A stretch of 64,000 nucleotides of DNA, taken from the NCBI GenBank assembly GCA_022793065.1, contig JAAWCE010000027.1, positions 46,900 through 110,899 on the forward strand. The letters run 5' to 3'. Within the stretch, counting starts at the first letter, position 1, and each line of letters starts with the position of its first letter. Shown here piece after piece: positions 9,608 to 19,405 of the stretch. The position numbers were made by a program, and so were the translations under genes. Under the pieces are notes generated by a model. That model was not told the DNA's origin. It saw only the letters and a list, made by a program, of their open reading frames with translations, and ran no database searches. The DNA is from Lachnospiraceae bacterium (GTDB taxonomy: Bacteria > Bacillota > Clostridia > Lachnospirales > Lachnospiraceae).

Positions 9608-10360
9608 ATGGCAAGAAGAAAAATCATTGCCGGAAACTGGAAGATGAATATGACACCCAGTGAGGCAGTAGAATTGATCAATACTTTAAAGCCCCTTGTA
9701 GAGAATCATGAGGTGGATGTTGTTTTCTGTGTTCCGGCCATTGATATCATTCCGGCTGTGGAGGCGGTAAAAGGCACAAATATCATGATTGGCGCAGAAA
9801 ATATGTATTATGAAGAAAAGGGAGCTTTCACCGGAGAGATTTCTCCGGCAATGCTTGTGGATGCAGGTGTAAAATACGTTATTATCGGTCATTCTGAGCG
9901 GAGAGAGTATTTTGCGGAGACAAATGAGACCGTGAACAAGAAAGTTCTGAAAGCTTTTGAGCATAACATTACGCCCATCGTATGCTGTGGTGAAACCTTG
10001 ACACAAAGAGAGCAAGGTGTGACAATTGACTTTATCCGGCAGCAGATTAAGGTTGCATTTTTAAATGTAACTGCAGAACAGGCGAAGGAAGCTGTAATTG
10101 CTTATGAGCCTATCTGGGCAATTGGAACAGGTAAAGTGGCTACCACTGAACAGGCGCAGGAAGTTTGTAAGGCAATCCGTGATTGTATTGGAGAGATTTA
10201 CGACGATGCTACGGCGGCGGCAATTCGGATTCAATATGGCGGTTCTGTGTCCGCATCCAGCGCTCCGGAATTATTTGCCCAGGCAGACATAGATGGCGGT
10301 CTTGTGGGCGGTGCATCTTTGAAGGCTGATTTTGGACAGATTGTAAATTACAACAAATAG
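9608..10360 (+). CDS. tpiA: Triosephosphate isomerase
   Basis: A protein of 250 residues, the usual size. It has GNWKMN (substrate lysine), GHSERR (catalytic histidine), and the loop [12 protein letters not shown] with the catalytic glutamate. The phosphate-binding end reads IQYGGSVSA and GGLVGGASL. It interconverts dihydroxyacetone phosphate and glyceraldehyde 3-phosphate. It follows pgk by 151 bp of repeat-rich DNA with no obvious promoter, and a strong terminator closes the unit. Confidence 0.98.
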   Translation: MARRKIIAGNWKMNMTPSEAVELINTLKPLVENHEVDVVFCVPAIDIIPAVEAVKGTNIMIGAENMYYEEKGAFTGEISPAMLVDAGVKYVIIGHSERREYFAETNETVNKKVLKAFEHNITPIVCCGETLTQREQGVTIDFIRQQIKVAFLNVTAEQAKEAVIAYEPIWAIGTGKVATTEQAQEVCKAIRDCIGEIYDDATAAAIRIQYGGSVSASSAPELFAQADIDGGLVGGASLKADFGQIVNYNK

Positions 10361-10378
10361 GATTTTCTCAAAAAAATA

Positions 10379-10418
10379 GGGGTATCAAAGGAAATGTAAA
10401 CCTTTGATATCCCTTTTT
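10379..10418 (+). terminator. Rho-independent terminator after tpiA
   Basis: A 13-bp stem with one G-T pair (GGGGTATCAAAGG / CCTTTGATATCCC) and a 9-nt loop, followed by five T residues. Confidence 0.9.
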
Positions 10419-10566
10419 GATGTCTATGATATCCCAACAGGTTAATCAAGTGTGAGAAGGATGTATATCCATGGAGTCTTAGGAAAATGGTTATATTGGG
10501 CATAAATTTCAGCAGAGTAATTTAGAAAAGGTCTTTATGCAGCCGATATGTATGTAATGAAACAAA

Positions 10567-10638
10567 GTTAAGCATGATGATGTTAAACAAATCTTAAAGA
10601 ATTATCTGATTTAATTTTAAAAAAGTATTTGCTACAAT
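10567..10638 (+). promoter_or_regulatory. Candidate promoter and response-regulator sites before the first two-component system
   Basis: TTTAAT (10610) and TACAAT (10633) are 17 bp apart. Just upstream are three TTAA-centred repeats (GTTAAG, GTTAAAC, CTTAAAG), the last two 11 bp apart, a spacing typical of OmpR/PhoB-type direct repeats. Autoregulation by the downstream regulator is an inference. The rest of 10419-10566 holds nothing recognisable. Confidence 0.35.
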
Positions 10639-10666
10639 TATTTTGTTCACTTTTGGGAGGAAAAAC

Positions 10667-11356
10667 ATGTACAATATTTTAATTTGCGATGATGAAAAAG
10701 ACATTGTGAACGCTCTGAAAATTTATCTCAACAATGTGGAGTATACTTTGTATGAAGCATTTAACGGAAAAGAAGCGGTGAAAGTGGTGGAGGAACATGA
10801 AATTCATTTAGTATTGTTGGACATTATGATGCCGGAAATGGACGGAATGGAAGCTATGGTCCAAATTCGGAAGAAAAGTAATGTGCCTGTTATTTTGCTC
10901 ACTGCTAAGTCCGAAGATTCAGACAAAATATTAGGACTTACGGTTGGGGCGGACGACTACATAACAAAGCCATTTCATCCTATGGAAGTAGCGGCCAGGG
11001 TAAAGTCTCATCTGCGCAGGTATATGCAGCTCGGTTCGGGTAATTTGCCTTCTCAAGTGCTTCGATGCGGAGGGATTGAATTGGACGATACTCAAAAAAA
11101 GGTTATGCTGGATGGAGAAGAAGTGTCTTTGACACCTACGGAGTATGAGATATTGCGGCTTTTGATGGGACATCCGGGCAAAGTCTTTTCACCAAAAGAA
11201 ATATACCAAAAGATATGGAATGATTTGCCCTATGGCAGTGAAAATACAGTGGCAGTTCATATCAGGCATATTCGAGAAAAATTGGAAATCAATCCTGCAG
11301 AGCCCAGATATTTGAAAGTGGTATGGGGACAAGGGTATAAGTGTGTTTTGCGCTGA
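10667..11356 (+). CDS. OmpR/PhoB-family response regulator
   Basis: A protein of 229 residues. The receiver domain (1-120) has the acidic pair D8-D9, phospho-acceptor D52 (LLDIMMPEMDG) and K102-type AKPF equivalent (ITKPF). A winged-helix trans_reg_C domain follows (LTPTEYEILRLLMGHPGKVF, then VAVHIRHIREKLE). The start ATG follows GGGAGG by six bases; an in-frame TTG at 10643 is less likely. It lies 82 bp ahead of its histidine kinase and forms a two-component system with it. The signal is unknown. It is clearly paralogous to the regulator at 31249. Confidence 0.93.
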   Translation: MYNILICDDEKDIVNALKIYLNNVEYTLYEAFNGKEAVKVVEEHEIHLVLLDIMMPEMDGMEAMVQIRKKSNVPVILLTAKSEDSDKILGLTVGADDYITKPFHPMEVAARVKSHLRRYMQLGSGNLPSQVLRCGGIELDDTQKKVMLDGEEVSLTPTEYEILRLLMGHPGKVFSPKEIYQKIWNDLPYGSENTVAVHIRHIREKLEINPAEPRYLKVVWGQGYKCVLR

Positions 11357-11438
11357 TTGTTTGTGCCGCCGGAAGCAGTATGACAAGAAATGTGAAAAGC
11401 GGTTATAAATTATAAGAAGGAAGGGGTGGAGGATAAAG

Positions 11439-13613
11439 ATGAGAAGGCAGTGGAGGTATAAGACAAGGGTGGGGAAAGATGTGGAAGAGTTCGCGAAACA
11501 GTGGGAGGAAGAAGAAAAAAGGGCGGGAAAGAAAGTGCAACATATGAAAGAAATTCAGGGAAAAAATCAGGATAGCAATTTGGAACATACAGAAAAATCG
11601 GAACAAGGGCAAGCTGCATATGAGGATTTTGAATGCAAAAATTGTCATGGGAAGGCAATCAATCCAATTACAGGGGCAATGACAGCGAAAATAATCGCAT
11701 TTATATTGTTGATACTATCATGTTTTGCAGGATTGTGCGGAACGGGTATTCTGGTGGAGTTGTGGGAGAACGGCGCATATACTTACAGCCTGAATAAGGT
11801 GCTGAAGATGAAAATGCTTGACAGCAGCGAAGGGATCATATATCGAGTGCAAAGTTATCTTGCACGGGGAGAGTTGGATGCCGTAGAGGGATACTGTCGG
11901 GAATATAATATTGATATAGAATTGATAAAAGAGGAAGACGGAAAGGAAAATATTCTGTGGAGTACATGGAATGGGTATGAAACAGATATAAAGATGGAAT
12001 CAACTATTTATTTTGAAGATAAAGTAGCATTGAGGAATATAGTGCTGAATGGTCACAAGCTGAAGGCAAATGAAGCGTATGTGTTTCGGTGCTACATAGA
12101 CCCTTCATATCCAAAAGAAGATTATTTCAAAATAATAGCGGAAGTGGTTCCCTTTTTATATCATTCCAGATATGGAATAATTGGCATTACGGCAGCAAGC
12201 ATTTTGATATGTGTGATTTGTTTTTTATTTTTAATGTGCAGTGCCGGACATCGAACAGGATACAAGGAAATTGTGCCCGGTATACTAACAAGAGTACATT
12301 CTGATGTGTTGGCGGTGTTATTTGGAGCGGGAGAGTGCCTGCTGGCAGCATGTGTTTTTGAAGTGGGGATAAATGCTTTCAGGACATGGGAATTGCTGCC
12401 CATACTGGTGATAATTGGCATAATCACATTTGGAATTTGTCTGGGAATCATATTTTTTATGGATGTGGCAATCAGGGTTAAAATGGGCAGATTCTGGCGA
12501 CATACGCTGATCTATGAAATATTATTATGTATGGTTAAAATGGTTGTGCTTCTGGGCAGAGTGGTTCAGTATCTATTAGACAATGTTCCTACAGTAATTG
12601 TTACAATGACAGTATGTCTTGGAATCAGTATTTTGGAATTTTTTGGTATTCTCATAGCAAGAAGCGGAGGGTTGGCCATATTATGGATATTGGAAAAGAT
12701 GGTAGTGTTTCCGGTTATATTGTATATTGCGCTGACCTGTAAGAGATTGCTGCGGGCAAGCCAGGCTTTGGCAGAAGGACAGGACAGCGAGAGGGTGGAT
12801 ACGTCAAGGATGTTCGGCGATTTCAAAAAGCATGGAGAAAATTTGAATAGCTTAGGCAAGGGAATTTCCATTGCTGTTGCGGAACGTATGAAAAGTGAGC
12901 ATTTAAAGACAGAGCTTATCACAAATGTATCACATGATATAAAGACGCCATTGACTTCAATTATAAATTATGCGGATTTAATCTGTGAAGAGACAGCAAT
13001 TGTTTCAAATAAAGAAGTTACCGGGGAGGATATTTCTAAAATTTCGGAATATGCGGAGGTTTTGCTGCGGCAGTCCAGAAGGTTAAAAAAGCTTCTGGAA
13101 GATTTGGTGGAGGCGTCAAAGGCTACCACAGGAAATTTGGAAATGAATCCACAACTCTGCGAAGCAGGGGTGATTTTGTCTCAGGCAGTGGGAGAGTACC
13201 AGAAGAAAATGGAGGAAAAAGGACTTGAGCTGATTGTCCGGCAGCCGGAAGAACCAGTGAAAATCATTGCGGACGGCAGACATTTGTGGAGAGTATTTGA
13301 TAATTTATTGAACAATATCTGTAAGTATGCACAGGAAAATTCCAGAGTGTACCTGAGTGTGGAATCGGAGAATGAATCTGTAAGGATTATATTCCGCAAT
13401 ATGTCAAAGTATCCGCTGGAAATTCCGGCAGAAGAACTGAAAGAACGTTTTAGCAGAGGGGATAAGTCGCGCCATATGGAGGGGAACGGATTGGGTTTGG
13501 CCATTGCCGGAAGCCTGATGGAATTGCAGAACGGCAGAATGGATATTGTGACGGACGGGGATTTGTTTAAAGTTATTTTGCAGCTTCCGAGGGAATGTGA
13601 TTTGGAAAAATGA
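11439..13613 (+). CDS. Multi-pass membrane sensor histidine kinase
   Basis: A protein of 724 residues. A charged cytosolic N-terminus of about 80 residues precedes a membrane helix (about 83-107), an extracellular domain (about 108-230), and then five or so further helices to about residue 430. The kinase core has H499 in NVSHDIKTPLTS, an N-box (FDNLLNNICKYA) and a G-box (GNGLGLAIAGSLMEL). It should autophosphorylate and pass the phosphate to the regulator encoded just upstream. The start follows a purine-rich site (GGGGTGGAGGATAAAG). The multi-helix block between sensor and kinase is unusual compared with simple two-helix sensors and is shared in outline with the kinase at 31997. Confidence 0.9.
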   Translation: MRRQWRYKTRVGKDVEEFAKQWEEEEKRAGKKVQHMKEIQGKNQDSNLEHTEKSEQGQAAYEDFECKNCHGKAINPITGAMTAKIIAFILLILSCFAGLCGTGILVELWENGAYTYSLNKVLKMKMLDSSEGIIYRVQSYLARGELDAVEGYCREYNIDIELIKEEDGKENILWSTWNGYETDIKMESTIYFEDKVALRNIVLNGHKLKANEAYVFRCYIDPSYPKEDYFKIIAEVVPFLYHSRYGIIGITAASILICVICFLFLMCSAGHRTGYKEIVPGILTRVHSDVLAVLFGAGECLLAACVFEVGINAFRTWELLPILVIIGIITFGICLGIIFFMDVAIRVKMGRFWRHTLIYEILLCMVKMVVLLGRVVQYLLDNVPTVIVTMTVCLGISILEFFGILIARSGGLAILWILEKMVVFPVILYIALTCKRLLRASQALAEGQDSERVDTSRMFGDFKKHGENLNSLGKGISIAVAERMKSEHLKTELITNVSHDIKTPLTSIINYADLICEETAIVSNKEVTGEDISKISEYAEVLLRQSRRLKKLLEDLVEASKATTGNLEMNPQLCEAGVILSQAVGEYQKKMEEKGLELIVRQPEEPVKIIADGRHLWRVFDNLLNNICKYAQENSRVYLSVESENESVRIIFRNMSKYPLEIPAEELKERFSRGDKSRHMEGNGLGLAIAGSLMELQNGRMDIVTDGDLFKVILQLPRECDLEK

Positions 13614-13665
13614 GTTTGAAGCGCCGCCTTTTTGGCTTGTTCATCATATCCTTTGGGTTTGGGGG

Positions 13666-13695
13666 TTGTTGTTTTCCATACTTTTATGCTAGAAT
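13666..13695 (+). promoter_or_regulatory. Candidate promoter before the DUF362 gene
   Basis: TTGTTG and TAGAAT lie 18 bp apart, and the -10 is preceded by TGC, an extended -10 element. Confidence 0.35.
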
Positions 13696-13731
13696 AGAAG
13701 GACATGAATAGAAGAAGGAGGCTGTGACAGT

Positions 13732-14595
13732 ATGGAAAAGGCAAAGGTTTATTTTACCAAAGAGATTACGCCGGAGGCTATGATTCGTCTCTATGAGGCT
13801 ATGGGGATAAAACTTCAGGGCAAAGTGGCCGTAAAGCTACATTCCGGTGAGGTGGGAAATCAGAATTTTCTGCGGCCGGCGTTTATGAAGCCCATGGTTG
13901 ATTATGTTAATGGAACCATAGTGGAATGTAATACAGCATATGAGGGAAAACGAAATACCACAAAGGAGCATTGGGAGACAATGAAACTTCATGGTTGGAC
14001 AGAGATTGCGGATGTGGATATTCTGGATGAGGAGGGAGAAATAACACTGCCCGTACCGGAAGGACGCAGAATCAGGCAGAACTTTGTGGGAGAACACATT
14101 GAAAGATATGATTCCATGCTGGTGTTATCTCATTTTAAGGGACATCCCATGGGGGGATTTGGAGGAGCGTTGAAAAATATTTCCATTGGACTTGCATCTT
14201 CCCATGGTAAAGCATTTATTCATGGTGCGGGTAAGGTGGAAGAAATATGGACTTCCGATCATGATTCTTTCCTGGAATCCATGGCGGATGCCGCCAAATC
14301 AATCATGGAGTATTTTGGGGGAAAGATTGTATTTATCAATGTGATGAAAAATATGTCTGTTGACTGCGACTGTTGTGCCGTTGCCGAGGACCCGGCTATG
14401 GCGGATGTGGGTATTTTGGCGTCTGCGGACCCTACGGCGCTGGACCAGGCATGCCTTGATTTGGTGTATGCTTCAGAAGATCCGGGAAGAGATCATTTAC
14501 TGGAACGAATTGAATCCAGAAACGGTGTCCATACCATAGAAGCGGCCGCGCAAATAGGGGTTGGGAGCAGAGAATATGAGTTGGAGACTATATAG
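13732..14595 (+). CDS. DUF362 domain protein
   Basis: A soluble protein of 287 residues matching the DUF362 family by segments such as VAVKLHSGE, NTAYEGKRN, SHFKGHPMGGFGGALKN and CDCCAVAEDP. Many DUF362 proteins carry a C-terminal 2x[4Fe-4S] ferredoxin part; this one is short and ends without CxxCxxC clusters, though it keeps the CDCC cysteine group near residue 217-220. The function of the family is not established; a redox or metal-related role is often supposed. It is a single gene, facing the convergent pyrI, with its own promoter-like sequence. No further function can be read from the context. Confidence 0.82.
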   Translation: MEKAKVYFTKEITPEAMIRLYEAMGIKLQGKVAVKLHSGEVGNQNFLRPAFMKPMVDYVNGTIVECNTAYEGKRNTTKEHWETMKLHGWTEIADVDILDEEGEITLPVPEGRRIRQNFVGEHIERYDSMLVLSHFKGHPMGGFGGALKNISIGLASSHGKAFIHGAGKVEEIWTSDHDSFLESMADAAKSIMEYFGGKIVFINVMKNMSVDCDCCAVAEDPAMADVGILASADPTALDQACLDLVYASEDPGRDHLLERIESRNGVHTIEAAAQIGVGSREYELETI

Positions 14596-14647
14596 GTGGA
14601 AGCGTGTCCATGCGTATTGTGCCTGTGGAATGTAAGAATACAGAAGG

Positions 14648-14680
14648 AAAAAGAATGGGCTGCCCTATTGGGGGTAGCCC
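14648..14680 (-). terminator. Rho-independent terminator of pyrBI
   Basis: Stem GGGCTACCCC / GGGCAGCCC on the minus strand (9 bp with one G-T), followed on that strand by ATTCTTTTT. It lies between the convergent DUF362 gene and pyrI and may work weakly in both directions. Confidence 0.7.
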
Positions 14681-14709
14681 GCAAATATGATATTGTGAGG
14701 AGCTGCAGT

Positions 14710-15156
14710 CTATTTCAGCTCGGAACCAGAGTAGCCGGCGTATTTCTCTTCGCAGTATTTACAGCGATAAATTTCCTTTTTGGTGTCTGCCAGGTAGAAA
14801 ATATGCGGCAGTTCCTGCTCAATAGAAGTGATACATCGTGGGTTGTGACATCGGATTACATTTTTAATCTGTTTGGGCAGCGTAAGCTCTTTCTTTTCCA
14901 CGATTTCACCATTTTTAATTACATTTACGGTGATGTTGTGGTCAATCAGGGCCAGTACATCAAAATCCAACATGTTAATATCACATTCTACTTTCAATAT
15001 GTCTTTTTTCTCCATTTTATTGCTGCGGGCGTTTTTAATAATAGCCACAGTGCAATCCAACTTGTCCAATTGTAAAAGATAATAAATGTCCAAACTTCGC
15101 CCGGCTTTAATGTGATCAAGCACAATACCTTCTTCCAGTCTACCTACATTCAACAT
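14710..15156 (-). CDS. pyrI: Aspartate carbamoyltransferase regulatory subunit
   Basis: A protein of 148 residues with the allosteric nucleotide-binding N-terminus (residues 1-95) and a C-terminal zinc domain holding four cysteines (CHNPRC and CKYC). In the ATCase holoenzyme it binds ATP or CTP/UTP and joins catalytic trimers. It lies 86 bp downstream of pyrB, the standard pyrBI order. A terminator closes the operon. Confidence 0.97.
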   Translation of the reverse strand: MLNVGRLEEGIVLDHIKAGRSLDIYYLLQLDKLDCTVAIIKNARSNKMEKKDILKVECDINMLDFDVLALIDHNITVNVIKNGEIVEKKELTLPKQIKNVIRCHNPRCITSIEQELPHIFYLADTKKEIYRCKYCEEKYAGYSGSELK

Positions 15157-15242
15157 AATTTTACCTTCCTGTGCGCTTCATAAGAGGGGACAAACACTCT
15201 TCTTTGCACGTATCAATCAACATTTTAAAGTTTACTTTCAGC

Positions 15243-16157
15243 TTAACGGTCCTTTCCCAAAAGTGTCAGTATCAGCGCCATTCGCACATAGACGCCATAC
15301 TGTGCCTGTTTGAAATATACGGCTCTTGGGTCGTCGTCCACTTCTACGGATATTTCATTCACCCTGGGAAGGGGATGAAGTACCAGCATATCCTTTTTGG
15401 CCAATGCCATTTTGCTTACATTCAAAATATAAAAATCTTTCAGTCTGACATAATCTTCTTCGTTAAAGAAACGTTCCTTCTGTACTCTGGTCATATACAA
15501 CAAATCCAATTCCGGCATAATCTGTTCCAGACGAATGACTTCTTCATAGGGAATTTCCTGTTCCCTGAGCATGTCAGTGATATAATCCGGTACCCGAAGT
15601 TCTTCGGGGGAAATGAATACAAAACGAATATTGTCATAGCGCACCAGGGCGTTGATCAGGGAATGAACGGTGCGGCCAAATTTTAAATCACCGCACAGGC
15701 CAATGGTGAAATTTCCCAATCTTCCCTTCAGGCTGCGTATGGTGAGCAAATCCGTCAAAGTCTGGGTGGGATGCTGGTGGCCGCCGTCGCCGGCATTGAT
15801 TACTGGAATGGAAGATTTCTCTGAAGCAACCATAGGGGCCCCTTCCTTTGGATGGCGCATGGCACAGATATCCGCATAACATGATATGATGCGGATGGTG
15901 TCGGATACGCTTTCGCCTTTGGAAGCAGAGGAAGAAGCGGCGTCGGCAAATCCGATGACTCTTCCTCCCAGCCTGGTCATTGCGGACTCAAAGCTCAGGC
16001 GCGTGCGTGTGCTGGGTTCGTAGAAACAAGTGGCAAGGATATTGCCTTCACAAGCGTGGGCATAGTTTTGGGGATTTCGTTCAATATCATTTGCCAAATC
16101 GAAAAGTCTGTCCAACTCTTGGGTTGTGAAATCAAGCGGACTCATTAAATGTCTCAT
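15243..16157 (-). CDS. pyrB: Aspartate carbamoyltransferase catalytic subunit
   Basis: A protein of 304 residues, normal size. Carbamoyl-phosphate site residues appear in [13 protein letters not shown]; further active-site segments are [34 protein letters not shown] and LHPLPRVNE. It makes carbamoyl aspartate, the first committed step of pyrimidine synthesis. The ATG follows AGGAGG. The nearest upstream terminator-like hairpin ends only 29 bp before the start, leaving no space for a separate promoter, so expression probably depends on read-through of that hairpin. Confidence 0.98.
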   Translation of the reverse strand: MRHLMSPLDFTTQELDRLFDLANDIERNPQNYAHACEGNILATCFYEPSTRTRLSFESAMTRLGGRVIGFADAASSSASKGESVSDTIRIISCYADICAMRHPKEGAPMVASEKSSIPVINAGDGGHQHPTQTLTDLLTIRSLKGRLGNFTIGLCGDLKFGRTVHSLINALVRYDNIRFVFISPEELRVPDYITDMLREQEIPYEEVIRLEQIMPELDLLYMTRVQKERFFNEEDYVRLKDFYILNVSKMALAKKDMLVLHPLPRVNEISVEVDDDPRAVYFKQAQYGVYVRMALILTLLGKDR

Positions 16158-16186
16158 GTGGATACCTCCTGATGTGTTCCGTTCTC

Positions 16187-16215
16187 AAAAAAAGTCGAAG
16201 AATAATCTTCGACTA
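16187..16215 (-). terminator. Hairpin with T7 tract just upstream of pyrB, terminator or attenuator
   Basis: On the minus strand the stem TAGTCGAAGA / TCTTCGACT is followed by seven T residues. It lies 9 bp after the nitroreductase stop and 29 bp before the pyrB start. The left-arm sequence GTCGAAGAT is also present 40 bp further upstream, inside the nitroreductase coding region, so an alternative pairing with the right arm is possible. Known pyrBI operons of enteric bacteria have an attenuator in the same place; use of that mechanism here is inference. Confidence 0.8.
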
Positions 16216-16223
16216 AAGATATG

Positions 16224-16763
16224 TTATGACTGGTAAGATAATAAATCTTCGACGGTTTTGCGTCTAGGTGCGTTTGGGGTCTCATCCGGATAACCGATGG
16301 GAATCAAAGCGATGAGTTCTCTGTCTTCAGGAATTTCCAACAGTTCTGCGGCGTCTTTCTCGTCATACAGACCTAAGATAACGGTGCCAAGACCCTGTTC
16401 GTAAGCGGACAGACAAAAAGCTTCACTGGCTACGCCCGCATCGTACATCTGCCATCCGCTGCCTTTCGGAGTGGAAAAAGAACCGTCTCTTTCATAGCCG
16501 CTGCGTCCTTTTACTATGGTGATTGCAATAACCATGGGCGCATTTTCAATGATGGTTCCATTGCCTGGGTAAAGTTTGGTGCATTTGGCAAGCGCAGCTT
16601 TTTTGTCTCCCTCCACAGCAATGTAACGGGTAATCTGCGTATTCTTCCAACTGGGCGCATAAGAAGCCGTTGTCACAATTTGCGCGAGCACTTCATGGGG
16701 AACTGGCCGATTGGCAAATTTACGGATACTTCTGCGTTCTCTGATACATTCGTTTGCAGTCAT
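16224..16763 (-). CDS. Nitroreductase-family FMN protein
   Basis: A protein of 179 residues. The N-terminal RERRSIRKF is the FMN-phosphate-binding signature of the family, followed by YAPSWKNTQ and, near the C-terminus, IPIGYPDE. Family members reduce quinones, nitro compounds or flavins with NAD(P)H; the natural substrate cannot be told. The start is the ATG preceded by AGGAGG; a longer TTG-started frame to 16820 lacks support. It lies directly upstream of pyrB on the same strand, separated only by a hairpin, so the promoter of this gene may also serve pyrBI. Confidence 0.88.
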   Translation of the reverse strand: MTANECIRERRSIRKFANRPVPHEVLAQIVTTASYAPSWKNTQITRYIAVEGDKKAALAKCTKLYPGNGTIIENAPMVIAITIVKGRSGYERDGSFSTPKGSGWQMYDAGVASEAFCLSAYEQGLGTVILGLYDEKDAAELLEIPEDRELIALIPIGYPDETPNAPRRKTVEDLLSYQS

Positions 16764-16900
16764 TTTCTCAACCTCCTGAACCGTTTTTTCTATGATACCA
16801 TGTATGGGCTTTTGTTTCAAGAATTTGTTTGGAAATGTTGTTTTAAAGATGGGAAAGAAAATAATTTACAATTTTTCCCTATAAAACATATAAAAATATG

Positions 16901-16929
16901 TAGAAAATTTATGTAAAGTGTTGTACAAT
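16901..16929 (+). promoter_or_regulatory. Candidate promoter of the chemotaxis receptor gene
   Basis: TAGAAA and TACAAT with a 17-bp spacer, in AT-rich DNA about 65 bp before the start codon. No clear sigma-28 motility promoter was seen. Confidence 0.35.
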
Positions 16930-16992
16930 AAAATTGATGTACTCAGCAAAATGCAATGGAATGATATGAAAAATGAAAAGAGAGGAGTTAAA

Positions 16993-18705
16993 ATGATGGA
17001 AAGAAGAAAATCAAAGGGGTTGAGAATGAAATTGCTTCTGCTGACAATAGTACCGATTGTATTAGTAGGGGTGATTTTGTTTTTAATCAGTGCCGGTTCC
17101 ATGCAGGCAAGTCTTCAGCAATTATCCAGAACGCGGGTGAAGGATCTGGCAGATGCGATTTTGGAGGCGTATGAGAAGCTTTATGAAGGCGATTGGGCAT
17201 ATGATGGAACAAACTTTACCAAAGGCGGAAAAGATTTATATGCCACATATGATCTGCTTGATTACATTCAGGAAGAAGATGGGGTACATATTACTATTTT
17301 CTATGGCGATACCCGGATGATGACGACAGTACGTCAGGAGGACGGAGAGAGATTTGTAAATACCAAAGCGGGTGAGGCAGTCATTGATACGGTGCTGGGG
17401 CAGGGTAAGGATTATTACAGTCCGGCCACAGAAATCAATGGAATGAAATATTTCAGTTATTATAATCCCATAAAAAATTCCGATGGTTCCGTTGTAGGAA
17501 TGTTTTTTGTAGGCGTTTCCAGCGCGGATGTCACCAGAGATATCCGAAATGCGATTATGAACGTCATTGTTGCATTGATAGTATTGTTGGTAATCAGTGC
17601 GGCGGTTGTATTGTTTGTGGCTTTGAATTTCATTAAGACAATTCAGAGTTGCGTGGATTCGGTGGTCACAATTGAGTCAGGCAATTTAAAAGTACATGCA
17701 AAGACAGGATTTTTTAACAAAAAGGATGAGCTGGCACTTCTTGCTGACAGCATTAACAGTATGGCGGACAGGTTCCATACGATTACGGGAGAGATAAAGA
17801 ATAGTTCCGATATTATGAAGGGCGGAGCGGATACCCTGTCAAATGTGGCGGAAAATACGCAGATTTCCATTGATGAAGTTTCCAGAGCCATTGAGGATGT
17901 GGCTAATGGCGCCACCTCCCAGGCAAGCGATACACAGGAGGCGGCTGTGAATATCGAATCCATGGGTGAGTCCATTGAGAAGATAGTAGGTGAAATCAAT
18001 CGTCTGGCTTCTGCTGCGGATCATACCCAGGAGACGAGCAAGCGTGCCGAAAAGGCCATGGAAGAATTGATTGGAATTAATGAGGAAACCAGTACTTCCG
18101 TAGAGAAGATTGTGGGACAGTCTCAGGTGAATGTGAATGCGGCAACTAGGATTCAAGAGGTTGTCAATGTGATCAGCGATATAGCGTCACAGACAAATCT
18201 GCTGAGTTTAAATGCCAGTATTGAGGCTGCCAGAGCAGGAGAACAAGGCAGAGGATTCGGCGTGGTGGCGTTGGAAGTGGGGAAACTTGCGGAAGACAGC
18301 GCAAAATCTGCTGCGGAGATAGAAAATATTATCAAGGAACTGGTTGAAAATATTGAAGAAACTTCTGATTTGACCACGCTCCTAGACAATAATACAAAGA
18401 ACCAGATTGAGAAACTGCGCAGCACGCAGCAAGATTTTAACAATGTGCTCACCAACATACATCTTATGTTTGAAAGAACTATGACGGTACAGGCTGAGAT
18501 TAATAAAATTAATGAAGTGCGCAGCAAGATTGAAGGAATTGTGGAGAATCTTTCCGCTTTATCAGAGGAAAATGCCGCATCAAGCCAACAGACAACGGCG
18601 TCAACCAGTATGGTTGTACAGTCCATGGAACAGCTCAATGCATCCACTCATGAAATAAATGAAATTGCGACAAAGCTGGCAGAAATCATGTCTTATTTTC
18701 AATAA
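16993..18705 (+). CDS. Methyl-accepting chemotaxis protein with Cache-type sensor
   Basis: A protein of 570 residues. A membrane helix (about 13-35) is followed by an extracellular single-Cache-like domain (to about 185; note [20 protein letters not shown]), a second helix (about 187-212), a HAMP linker and a long signalling coiled coil. The hairpin tip that contacts CheA/CheW is [20 protein letters not shown] followed by [19 protein letters not shown]. It should steer motility by ligand binding outside the cell. The start is the ATGATG pair after AGAGGAG; the frame upstream lacks a start with a good site. It stands alone; no che or flagellar genes are in the window. Confidence 0.94.
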   Translation: MMERRKSKGLRMKLLLLTIVPIVLVGVILFLISAGSMQASLQQLSRTRVKDLADAILEAYEKLYEGDWAYDGTNFTKGGKDLYATYDLLDYIQEEDGVHITIFYGDTRMMTTVRQEDGERFVNTKAGEAVIDTVLGQGKDYYSPATEINGMKYFSYYNPIKNSDGSVVGMFFVGVSSADVTRDIRNAIMNVIVALIVLLVISAAVVLFVALNFIKTIQSCVDSVVTIESGNLKVHAKTGFFNKKDELALLADSINSMADRFHTITGEIKNSSDIMKGGADTLSNVAENTQISIDEVSRAIEDVANGATSQASDTQEAAVNIESMGESIEKIVGEINRLASAADHTQETSKRAEKAMEELIGINEETSTSVEKIVGQSQVNVNAATRIQEVVNVISDIASQTNLLSLNASIEAARAGEQGRGFGVVALEVGKLAEDSAKSAAEIENIIKELVENIEETSDLTTLLDNNTKNQIEKLRSTQQDFNNVLTNIHLMFERTMTVQAEINKINEVRSKIEGIVENLSALSEENAASSQQTTASTSMVVQSMEQLNASTHEINEIATKLAEIMSYFQ

Positions 18706-18834
18706 GGCTTGTTCGTAGAAATTTTTAATTTGATGTCGGTGTATGGGTGTTGACTTGTAGGATATAAAATGATATGATAAAGTTTATATGAGGGAGATTT
18801 TATCATGTATACACTAACTTCCACATAATTTATA

Positions 18835-18966
18835 TTATCAGAACCCTAAAAGGAATCAGATAATCGAAAAGCGATGTTATCAGAACCCTTACGGGAACCA
18901 GATAATCGAAAGCGATATTATCAGAACTTCTATGGGAACCAGATAATCAAAAAGTTATATTAACAG
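18835..18966 (+). repeat. 42-bp tandem repeat array before a DUF4190 gene
   Basis: Units start at 18835, 18877, 18918 and 18960 (periods 42, 41, 42; the last is partial). Each has the frame TTATC ... ACCAGATAATC with inverted ends TTATC/GATAA, and a central CCC/GGG pair. In one frame the units read like YQNPYGNQIIES, resembling Tyr/Asn/Gln-rich N-termini of small membrane proteins such as the one that follows, but that frame has no start and is broken by the 41-bp unit. The remaining 18706-18834 holds nothing recognised. Confidence 0.85.
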
Positions 18967-18980
18967 AAAAGGAGAAAGAA

Positions 18981-19382
18981 ATGGACGAAAACAATTTTGA
19001 CAATCGTTCACAGAACAATGGCGGACAGTACAGTAATTACCAGGATAATACTGGAAATGTTCCCAATCAAGTGCCAATTGATAACGTGCCGGATAATAAA
19101 GCAAATGGTCTTCAGATTGCCGGACTTGTCTGTGGAATTATTGCAATATGTACCAGTTGTTGTTACGGTATTATGGGAATTATCATGGGAATTGTGGGTA
19201 TTATATGCTCCGCTGCAGGGAACAAGAGCAACAAGAGTGGCGTAGGAACAGCAGGTTTGGTATGTTCTATTATCGGATTGATTTTTGGCGTGGTGATGCT
19301 GATTTATTCTGTATGGGCATTTTCCTATGTCTTTGGAAGTGAGTCAGGATATTGGGATATGATGCGCCAATTGGGATATTGA
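18981..19382 (+). CDS. DUF4190-type small membrane protein
   Basis: A protein of 133 residues. The first 40 are polar and rich in Asn, Gln and Asp. Two hydrophobic hairpin halves follow (about 43-75 and 86-112) with repeated AGLVCGIIA and AGLVCSIIG motifs, typical of DUF4190 proteins. The function is unknown; these occur widely in Lachnospiraceae next to DUF2752 genes, as here. The start follows AAAAGGAGAAAGAA. It ends 23 bp before the DUF2752 start, suggesting one operon with the next two genes. Confidence 0.82.
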   Translation: MDENNFDNRSQNNGGQYSNYQDNTGNVPNQVPIDNVPDNKANGLQIAGLVCGIIAICTSCCYGIMGIIMGIVGIICSAAGNKSNKSGVGTAGLVCSIIGLIFGVVMLIYSVWAFSYVFGSESGYWDMMRQLGY

Positions 19383-19405
19383 GGTTTGTACATAGAAGTT
19401 TTGTG

